Below are positions 1-5,623 of a stretch of 8,116 nucleotides of DNA, in pieces. A program made the translations under genes and the position numbers. Origin of the DNA: Nitrospira sp. (lineage in GTDB: Bacteria > Nitrospirota > Nitrospiria > Nitrospirales > Nitrospiraceae); the NCBI GenBank assembly GCA_024998705.1, contig JACOEF010000505.1, forward strand, positions 1 to 8,116. Reading direction: 5' to 3'. How positions within the stretch are numbered: the stretch's first letter is position 1; each line of letters opens with the position of its first letter. The notes beneath the pieces are model-generated. The model saw only the letters and a program-made list of their open reading frames with translations, did not search any database and was not told where the DNA came from.

Positions 1-26
1 CCTAACCCGCCGAAACTAATCGCCAT
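1..26 (-). CDS. fliD: Flagellar filament cap protein FliD, first 8 codons only (partial)
   Basis: The last bases of the window, read on the minus strand, start with ATG at 26 and encode MAISFGGL before leaving the window. This matches the usual beginning of FliD (HAP2), the cap protein that folds and inserts flagellin subunits at the growing filament tip, where a short SFGGL/SGLD-type N-terminus is typical. A purine-rich AAAGGGA lies 4 nt upstream as a ribosome binding site. The gene starts 27 bases after the flaG stop, and the order fliC-flaG-fliD is common in bacteria. Only eight residues are visible, so the call rests on the N-terminal signature and gene order. Another small flagellar gene is possible but less likely. 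Confidence 0.72.
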
Positions 27-53
27 GACATCCCTTTCATGTCGTGAAGTCCG

Positions 54-413
54 TCACACCTTGTGATGCAGGAGTAGCCCCGTCGGCGTTTCCAGCCGTT
101 TCGCAAGATCGATGACTTCCTGCTGCGGAATCTGGCGGATTACTGTACCTGATTCCCCGTCCATCACCTTCACGACCACCCGATCAAGATCCGGATCGAC
201 AGTAAACTCCAGTCTGGAGTCTGCTTTCTGAAACACCTCCCGCACGCGGGACAGCGCCTGTTTCAGATCCTTCTCTTTGTCCTCTGCCGACACGGGCTGG
301 GGCTCAGGGGATTTGGCCTCCACTTTCCGTTCAACGGGGTGTTCAGGCCCGTTCTGCCTCGCATGGACAGCCGTTGCGGGAAGGTCCTTGTGATTCGAAA
401 CCTCGTGAACCAT
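54..413 (-). CDS. flaG: FlaG family flagellar protein
   Basis: This 119-residue protein has the two-part layout of FlaG. Residues 1-45 are a poorly conserved, charged and proline-rich segment. Residues 46-119 form the conserved domain: a helix (about 46-65), then LEFTVDPDLDRVVVKVMD (68-85), then SGTVIRQIPQQEVIDLAKRL (88-107) and a GLLL end (112-115). The segment 'VIRQIP' is the family hallmark. FlaG proteins influence filament length and are usually encoded between flagellin and the cap gene, as here; the exact biochemical role is unclear even in studied species. The start at 413 is supported by AGGAGG (419-424) with a 5-nt spacer. It lies 68 bases after the fliC stop with a stem-loop in between, so it is probably expressed by read-through from the fliC promoter at a lower level. 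Confidence 0.92.
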   Translation of the reverse strand: MVHEVSNHKDLPATAVHARQNGPEHPVERKVEAKSPEPQPVSAEDKEKDLKQALSRVREVFQKADSRLEFTVDPDLDRVVVKVMDGESGTVIRQIPQQEVIDLAKRLETPTGLLLHHKV

Positions 414-437
414 ATTGCCCTCCTAGGCTCAATCCGT

Positions 438-468
438 GGGTAGCCCTCCCCAAAGGGAAGGGCTACCC
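438..468 (-). terminator. Strong intergenic stem-loop between fliC and flaG (no U-tract)
   Basis: The minus strand carries arms GGGTAGCCCTTCCC and GGGGAGGGCTACCC around a TTT loop. They pair over 14 bp with a single G-T (G-U) wobble. The hairpin starts 13 bases after the flagellin stop codon and ends 13 bases before the flaG Shine-Dalgarno. The bases after it are ACGGATTGAG, so there is no T-run as in a classical intrinsic terminator. It may therefore act as a partial terminator or as a 3' stabiliser of the abundant flagellin mRNA, setting fliC expression above flaG and fliD. The hairpin is seen directly; its function is inferred. Confidence 0.6.
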
Positions 469-481
469 GCCGGCTGTGACC

Positions 482-1309
482 TTATCCTCGCAGCAGCGCC
501 AACGCTTGCTGTGGCAGCGAATTGGCCTGCGCCAAAATCGCGATGCCGGATTGGGTGAGGATCTGGTTCTTCGTGAACACAGATGTTTCCTGGGCAATGT
601 CCGCGTCTCGAATCCGAGATTCCGCCGCGGTAAAGTTCTCAGCCGTGACCGTCAAGTTCTGGATCGCGACTTCGAACCGGCTTTGAATCGACCCGTAATT
701 CGCGCGGGCGGTAGCCACCGCGCTGATCGCGCTGTCGATATTCGCGAGCATGCTTTGAGCCGCGACCGCCGTCGACACACTCGCACCGGTCAATCCGACC
801 GCCGCGACGTCGAGATCGGCCAATGCCACATTCAACGAATTGCCCGATCCACTCTTGAAGCCGATAAAGACTTCAAAGGTGTTGCTGGCTCCACTCAGAA
901 GCGGCTGACCGTTATATTCCGTCGTCGTGGCAATGCGGTCGATTTCCGAACGCAACGACACAAATTCCTGATCCAGATACGACCGCTCGGTCGTTCCGAG
1001 GGTTCCGCTGGCGGATTGCGTCGCCAGCTCGCGCATACGAGACAGCAAGCTTCCGATCGTTGCCGCAGCACCGTCGGCCACCTGTGTCAAGCTGATACCG
1101 TCTCCGGCATTTCGATTCGCCTGATTGATACTGCGGATCTGCGCCCGCAAGGTTTCGGACACGCCCAATCCGGCGGCGTCATCCGCCGCACGGGTGATCC
1201 GCAAGCCCGACGACAACCGTTCAACTGAACGGCCCAATTGGGCTTGGTTGATCGCAAGGTTCCGCTGGGCTGCCAGAGACGCAACGTTGGTATTGACTAC
1301 TAATGCCAT
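482..1309 (-). CDS. fliC: Flagellin (filament subunit), compact form
   Basis: The 275-residue product is the structural subunit of the flagellar filament, exported by the flagellar type III apparatus. The N-terminal D0/D1 part starts MALVVNTNVASLAAQRNL and holds the hallmarks LSSGLRITRAADDAAGL (32-48), 'RNAGDGISL' (66-74) and 'RMRELATQSASGTL' (91-104). The C-terminal D1/D0 part holds 'AENFTAAESRIRDADIAQE' (223-241) and ends ILAQANSLPQQALALLRG, typical of flagellins. The central region (about 140-185) is short, so the protein is essentially D0/D1 with no bulky D2/D3. This region is rich in Ser, Thr and Asn and is the likely site for glycosylation by the enzymes encoded upstream. The start is supported by AGGAGG (1319-1324), 9 nt ahead. 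The gene has its own sigma-28-type promoter. No cysteine is present. Confidence 0.98.
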   Translation of the reverse strand: MALVVNTNVASLAAQRNLAINQAQLGRSVERLSSGLRITRAADDAAGLGVSETLRAQIRSINQANRNAGDGISLTQVADGAAATIGSLLSRMRELATQSASGTLGTTERSYLDQEFVSLRSEIDRIATTTEYNGQPLLSGASNTFEVFIGFKSGSGNSLNVALADLDVAAVGLTGASVSTAVAAQSMLANIDSAISAVATARANYGSIQSRFEVAIQNLTVTAENFTAAESRIRDADIAQETSVFTKNQILTQSGIAILAQANSLPQQALALLRG

Positions 1310-1315
1310 GACGTA

Positions 1316-1329
1316 CTTCCTCCTGAAGC
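1316..1329 (-). promoter_or_regulatory. Flagellin ribosome binding site in a small hairpin loop; CsrA-site-like
   Basis: On the minus strand GCTTC AGGAG GAAGT can fold into a 4-bp stem (CTTC/GAAG, extendable by a G-U pair that uses base 1315) with AGGAG in the loop. The loop overlaps the Shine-Dalgarno of fliC. A GGA exposed in a short hairpin loop over the ribosome binding site is the usual form of a CsrA target. The same 7-mer CAGGAGG recurs 88 nt upstream at 1407-1413 within the leader. The hairpin is visible and short; control by CsrA is inferred by analogy with the leader of the Bacillus subtilis flagellin gene hag. Without a companion csrA/fliW in view it may simply be a strong Shine-Dalgarno. 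Confidence 0.35.
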
Positions 1330-1439
1330 TGTCTCACTACTACCGAGATCGCCGGCGTCCGTGCCAACGAGGTGGGAACCAGGTTTCGGAAGAATGAGCG
1401 CCCATCCCTCCTGCACCTTGTTACCCTATTGATGTGCCC

Positions 1440-1466
1440 TTATCGGCAACCCATCGGGAAGACTTA
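1440..1466 (-). promoter_or_regulatory. Sigma-28 (FliA)-type promoter of fliC
   Basis: The minus strand reads TAAGTCTT, 11 bases, then GCCGATAA. The -10 element is an exact match to the FliA consensus GCCGATAA. The -35 element matches TAAAGTTT at TAA and the last two Ts, and the 11-base gap is the consensus spacing. This predicts a transcript starting near 1433 with a leader of about 124 nt before the flagellin start. It marks fliC as a late-class flagellar gene transcribed after hook completion, apart from the glycosyltransferase operon upstream. Confidence 0.88.
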
Positions 1467-1544
1467 AGTACTTCAAGATGAACAGGAAATATCTGCAACG
1501 GGAGGCATTGCTTGTTGGTGAACCATATCCGACACGAATGAACA

Positions 1545-2087
1545 CTAAGCAGCGATACTGGCGTCGGCCAGCCGGGGCAATAACTCATATTCCAGGAGAT
1601 CGGCGACACGGATGGAGTCCGCGTTGGTTCGCGCACCTAAGAGTTCCTGGATCCACGGCAGTAACGAGGCCGAACTGAGCCCCTCGACCCCCTGGGCATG
1701 CCCGGCTTCCAACATCTCGGTGTAGTCGGCCAGACGCCCGAGCCAGGCATCGATGCTAGTCACCTGGCCGATCCCGGAGCGCAACGGACTAACCAAGCCC
1801 TGTCCGTCGACCCGTAGTTGAGTCGCAAAACGGGTGATCGCCTGCTTCGCATCGGTGATGATGGTGTGCAACGACTGAGACACTGCCTGTATCGCACCCG
1901 CGGCATGGGCCGGCTGATTGAGAAACGTAGACGTCAAATCACGGTCGCTGACGGATGTTCCTCCCACCGTCAGAGATGTCACAATGCGGTGCCGAGCATG
2001 TGCCTCGTCGCTCAGAACGGCCAGCGCGTTCAGCAGAGAGGCGTCATCCGGGACCTGCAATTGTTCGCCGTCAAGGGTGATATGCAT
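1545..2087 (-). CDS. Uncharacterised 180-residue protein upstream of flagellin
   Basis: I do not recognise the family. Residues 1-50 look like a small alpha/beta unit: a strand (MHITLDG), a second strand (EQLQVP), a helix (ASLLNALAVLSDEAHARH) and a third strand (RIVTSLTVGG) followed by SVSDRDL. This order recalls the start of ThiS/ubiquitin-like beta-grasp proteins, but there is no C-terminal Gly-Gly. Residues 52-178 appear mostly helical, with amphipathic stretches (62-92, 108-130, 141-175). There is no signal peptide, membrane segment or cysteine. The start is well supported by AAGGAG (2095-2100) with a 7-nt spacer. It lies 45 bases after the second GT9 gene and is the last gene before the flagellin promoter. 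The context suggests an accessory role in flagellin handling or glycosylation (adaptor, chaperone or regulator), but that is inference only. Confidence 0.85.
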   Translation of the reverse strand: MHITLDGEQLQVPDDASLLNALAVLSDEAHARHRIVTSLTVGGTSVSDRDLTSTFLNQPAHAAGAIQAVSQSLHTIITDAKQAITRFATQLRVDGQGLVSPLRSGIGQVTSIDAWLGRLADYTEMLEAGHAQGVEGLSSASLLPWIQELLGARTNADSIRVADLLEYELLPRLADASIAA

Positions 2088-2132
2088 GATCAGACTCCTT
2101 TAGAAAAGTTCGGCACGGGTCCGCTACTGTTG

Positions 2133-3809
2133 TTACGCCGACCGGACCATGGAAAGAGGCCGTCCTTGTGTTGAAACGACGACTCCCTGTGGGTTGTTGA
2201 ATGAACGGAAACTGGATGCGACCAGCAGCAGCCGTTTCTGCCAGCGCCGATAGGAGGCCAGACGGGATTGCGCCATATCAGTGAGCCCCTGCCCATCGTC
2301 ATTGTGCGTATCCCTCACCAGAGCCACGGCCAGGGATGCGGTTGCCGGAGACTGCAGACTGAGCGCGACGAGAGCCTGTCGTGCCCTGTTTTCATGCTGA
2401 TGCAACTCTTGTATGCGTTGAATCGGCAACGGCTGTTTCGCTGTCAGGCGAACCAACTCTTCGGCCTGTGAGACAAGCTTGGTTGCGAGCGGAATGAGAT
2501 GCTCTAACAGGGCGAGGACTTCCACCCGATCGGGGGAAGGTTCTGGATCCATCGGCACCAGACTTGGCCGGCCGGTAAACTGTTCGAACCAGAACCGACG
2601 CCAGAAACGGCCGTACCATCTGACCAGTGCATCCTCCCGGCCGGCATAGAGTTCTGTCCCTCCCAAACCGTCCTCATCGACTCGGGATCGGTAGATTCTG
2701 ATCCCGGGCGTTCGTGCAGGAAATTCAGCGCCGGTGAGCACGTGCAGGCACAGCATCGCGATTTGCTCCGGTACAAGCCGATCCTTGCAGGCGTGGTGTA
2801 AACAGACCTCATCAAAACCACAAGGGGCGCAGCTCATCTCCGGTTGCACCATCCAATGACCGGGGCCGTAGGGGCCGGTCTCGCGAAAATCGACATGCCC
2901 GACGGAGAGGTCCACAACCGGGATGCCGACGCCGACGGCCAGATGCATGGGGCCGGTGTCGTTGGTCAACAACAGTCGGCATTGTGCAAGCACGGCTGCG
3001 AGTTGCGGTAACGTCGTACGCCCGACGGCGTTGCACAGGGGGGCGCAGCCACCCGCCTGCCGAAACGCGATTTGTGCGGCGTCAATCGCCTTTCGTTCCG
3101 CTTCCGTTCCGATCAACACATAGCCGACCTGTGTCTGCCGGCTGAGAGCGGCCAAAGTCTGCCCGAATAATTCTGGCCGCCAGGCTTTCATCGGATCACT
3201 GGCGCCGACCTGAACCGCCATCCAGGGTAGCTGCTGCCCACCCTGTGAGGCGAGAAATTCACGCGCCCATTGCGCGGTGTTCGCAGGGATGTTGAGCGTC
3301 AACGGCGCAACCGGTCCGGTCCCGCTCCCGCCTAGCGCGTAAATATCCACCAGATTAAAGTGATTGAACCGACGCTGATTGTGCACATCCGTGAGGTACG
3401 CCATCCAGGGATTATGAATGGTGACATCGCCGTCCTTTGGGGCTGAAATACCGCGAATGTCTTTGGCCCCGACGTAGGAGGCCAACAGCCCGCTCCGTCG
3501 ATTGAACGTCAGGTTGACGACCCGGTTATATCCGGACTCCAGCAACGGCGCCGCCCACTCGGTCATATCGCGGTAGAGGGTCACCACATCCTGCACTTGC
3601 GCGCGACTCTCGTCGACGAGGCGATGAAAGTCGTAATCGATGATATGGCGGAGGTGCGGCAGCAATTTCGCGATCGGAGCAAACCGTGTATCCACGACCA
3701 GATCGACAGCAGCGCCAGGCCATTCGTGCTGTAACCGTTGCAGCAACGTGCCCATCTGCACGAGATCGCCCATGCGGGTGATGTTGATCAGAAGGACACG
3801 CTTGCTCAT
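2133..3809 (-). CDS. GT9 (heptosyltransferase-like) glycosyltransferase with long C-terminal extension
   Basis: The 558-residue protein begins with a GT9 fold of the ADP-heptose:LPS heptosyltransferase type (about residues 1-358). The start MSKRVLLINITRMGDLVQ matches the family N-terminus, with Asp15 at the position of the catalytic Asp of WaaC. A nucleotide-sugar part holds VGASDPMKAWRPELFG (201-216), including Lys208, and TNDTGPMHLA (282-291), the GT9 signature. ETGPYGPGHW (310-319) is followed by four cysteines (327, 330, 336, 341) in a CxxC-x5-C-x4-C pattern. Residues 360-558 are an extension beyond usual GT9 length, probably helical from about 425, with no recognised domain. The gene begins in an ATGA overlap with the preceding gene and has only a weak ribosome binding site, so translational coupling is likely. 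Next to flagellin, a glycan-building role for filament modification is more likely than LPS core synthesis, but the sugar cannot be read from sequence. Confidence 0.9.
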   Translation of the reverse strand: MSKRVLLINITRMGDLVQMGTLLQRLQHEWPGAAVDLVVDTRFAPIAKLLPHLRHIIDYDFHRLVDESRAQVQDVVTLYRDMTEWAAPLLESGYNRVVNLTFNRRSGLLASYVGAKDIRGISAPKDGDVTIHNPWMAYLTDVHNQRRFNHFNLVDIYALGGSGTGPVAPLTLNIPANTAQWAREFLASQGGQQLPWMAVQVGASDPMKAWRPELFGQTLAALSRQTQVGYVLIGTEAERKAIDAAQIAFRQAGGCAPLCNAVGRTTLPQLAAVLAQCRLLLTNDTGPMHLAVGVGIPVVDLSVGHVDFRETGPYGPGHWMVQPEMSCAPCGFDEVCLHHACKDRLVPEQIAMLCLHVLTGAEFPARTPGIRIYRSRVDEDGLGGTELYAGREDALVRWYGRFWRRFWFEQFTGRPSLVPMDPEPSPDRVEVLALLEHLIPLATKLVSQAEELVRLTAKQPLPIQRIQELHQHENRARQALVALSLQSPATASLAVALVRDTHNDDGQGLTDMAQSRLASYRRWQKRLLLVASSFRSFNNPQGVVVSTQGRPLSMVRSA

Positions 3810-5623
3810 AATAAGTCCCGCGTTTCGCTGCGGTATTCATCCAACATTAAGAGCATCAGTTCTTCGCGTTTCAGTGTGGCCGTCGGGCCCTTACGGCGAA
3901 TGTGTGCCGCCACATCCTTTAACTCGACCCGCTGTCCGGCGGGAAACGCCTTCAGCAGCCCTACGAGCGGAGCGTCACCGGCGCAACGCGTCAGCAATGT
4001 TTCCTTTTGTCGATCGCCTCGGAGCACAGCCCCGACTCTATCCGGCTGTGACAATCCGATCTGCGCCAACAGGTCTCGCATCCGATGCACATAGGTATGG
4101 GCGTTTAACACGCGTGTGCGGGCGGCAGCGGCTATGGCTTGTCGAGCCGCCGCATCTCCCAGCCACTGCTCCACCAATCCGGGAACGTTACCGAAGTCCC
4201 GAAATGATATCATCTCCTGCTCGGTGAAGAAATCCGGTAATTGGGATCGATGATCCACCAACTGAAATGCGCCACAGGCAGCCAGCTCAACGGTGCGAGG
4301 GTTCACAAAATCCGCCAGTGGATCAAGCCCTGCGCCGGTCGTCGAATGGAGGTTGAGATTGAGGGTAGTCGCATTGAACACCTTCATACAGGTGTCCGTG
4401 TCGATCCGCGCACCATTGCGTTGCACAACGGACCGGAGATCCTCGGCTCCCTCCCACTCATTGCCCCAGATCTTGAAGGTCCAGGGATGGCCAAGAAGCG
4501 CCGGAAAGAGATGCCGGCGATTCGCATAACCTGCGCCGACGAAGGAGACATCCGCGCCATACATCGTTCGCTCTTCCGGCGATAGCTCCAACGGGCGATG
4601 CAGCTCAGGATCGGCGGCCATAGGAAGGAAACTGACCTGGCGTGCGCCGGCCTGGCGGACGGCGTCCAGACAGGCTCCCTGTTGAAACACAAACCAGTAT
4701 TCATACCCGGGCGCCATCTGTTGCCAATAGGTGAGGTGGCGATAATTCTCCACGAACCACATCGCTGTCAGAAACTTCTTCTTGCGGAGATGTTCGAGGA
4801 CGGGCAACGTCAACGGGGCCTGCGCCAGGGATAACACGAGGTCGGGAGGCGACTCCGCCAGAGAAGCCACGGTCCATTGGCTCAACACTTCGGCCAAACG
4901 ACCTTGCATCATTTGACGGTTGCGGACATCCTTCAGCGCCCCCATCACCTCATAACTTGATGCGTGTACGCTGTGATCGATCCACTGCACCTTGTGGCCG
5001 AGCGTTTCCAGCGCCCGTTTTACATACCGCGCAATCGGGAGCGATCCTCCGTAAATCGGTCCGACCAGCGCGATTGTGAGCTGGCCCCCCGCCTGACTGG
5101 CAATGCCGCGACGCAAGGCCTCTTCGAAAGCGCGGTGAAAGCTCGAATCGGCCTGTGCCGCCGGAGTATAGGAGAGGCAGCGTACGGGACGACCCGTCCG
5201 GCTCAATGTTTCAGCGATGTGAACCGGTGTTCCGGTCAGCCAGAGAATGTGGTCACTCCATGCGTCAAGCGACCGCGCCACGAGCACGTCATGAAATTCA
5301 TCGAGGTCGGAAATCACCACCGCCACAACGATATCGGATGAGAGTTGTTTCCGAAGTGCCTCGACGTGGTACAGCAGTCCGACTCCGGCGACGACGACGG
5401 TTTCACCTTCCCTGCAGGCCGACGCCTGAGTCTGGGCCCAGGTTTCCGCTTCGCGCAGTGGATCATACGCACTGTGAACCCACCGGCCTGAACGGCGTGC
5501 GGAAGGAACTCCGCTCCGGGCCGATTCGACTGCGAGCACTCCCCCGACAGACGCCTTCACTGCCTCGGCGAGCGGCTGATCTCGCCTAGCCAGCCGATTG
5601 AGGTTGTCGTGAAAGATGCTCAT
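3806..5623 (-). CDS. CgeB-type glycosyltransferase with Maf-like N-terminal region
   Basis: This 605-residue protein has a C-terminal GT-B glycosyltransferase half. Residues 181-345 resemble the DUF3880/CgeB N-terminal Rossmann part (LTIALVGPIYGG; DLVLSLAQAPLTLPVLEHLR; MWFVENYRH; ADPELHRP). Residues 357-520 match Glyco_trans_1_2 (PF13524): DVSFVGAGYANRR, 'FVNPRTVELAACGAFQLVD' (439-457) and 'NAHTYVHRMRDLL' (507-519). The first 150 residues hold VHSAYDPLREAE (49-60) and VVVAGVGLLYHVEAL (76-90), which look like the SxYDPxxEA and glycine-rich GxGxxYH elements of Maf/DUF115-type flagellin glycosyltransferases. About 85 residues at the C-terminus are unassigned. I start at ATG 5623, which forms an ATGA overlap with the upstream stop, instead of the in-frame ATG at 5665 that would overlap it by 46 bases. 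A role in transferring sugar to flagellin or extending that glycan fits both domain and context. The Maf likeness is by eye. Confidence 0.88.
   Translation of the reverse strand: MSIFHDNLNRLARRDQPLAEAVKASVGGVLAVESARSGVPSARRSGRWVHSAYDPLREAETWAQTQASACREGETVVVAGVGLLYHVEALRKQLSSDIVVAVVISDLDEFHDVLVARSLDAWSDHILWLTGTPVHIAETLSRTGRPVRCLSYTPAAQADSSFHRAFEEALRRGIASQAGGQLTIALVGPIYGGSLPIARYVKRALETLGHKVQWIDHSVHASSYEVMGALKDVRNRQMMQGRLAEVLSQWTVASLAESPPDLVLSLAQAPLTLPVLEHLRKKKFLTAMWFVENYRHLTYWQQMAPGYEYWFVFQQGACLDAVRQAGARQVSFLPMAADPELHRPLELSPEERTMYGADVSFVGAGYANRRHLFPALLGHPWTFKIWGNEWEGAEDLRSVVQRNGARIDTDTCMKVFNATTLNLNLHSTTGAGLDPLADFVNPRTVELAACGAFQLVDHRSQLPDFFTEQEMISFRDFGNVPGLVEQWLGDAAARQAIAAAARTRVLNAHTYVHRMRDLLAQIGLSQPDRVGAVLRGDRQKETLLTRCAGDAPLVGLLKAFPAGQRVELKDVAAHIRRKGPTATLKREELMLLMLDEYRSETRDLL

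Noticed and set aside
374..1228. Long plus-strand open frame (284 codons) across the flagellin gene
   Set aside because: It is antisense to a clear flagellin. The product is Arg-rich with no recognisable motif, as expected from the reverse strand of a GC-rich gene.
1340..1405. Leader peptide of 21 codons in the flagellin 5' UTR, preceded by AGGAGGG
   Set aside because: The Shine-Dalgarno is only 1 nt from the ATG, too close for efficient initiation, and the peptide has no attenuator-like codon pattern. I treat the purine run as a possible CsrA site instead.
1467..1544. Terminator at the end of the glycosyltransferase operon
   Set aside because: I found no GC-rich inverted repeat followed by T-residues in this stretch.
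2133..2540. Tail of the second GT9 as a FlgN/FliT/FliS-type chaperone domain
   Set aside because: The helical, Leu-rich character is suggestive, but I can point to no specific conserved residues; it is kept only as something to test.
3640..4227. Plus-strand open frame of 195 codons
   Set aside because: It spans the ends of two well-supported glycosyltransferase genes on the other strand and has Arg/Pro-rich composition with no domain.
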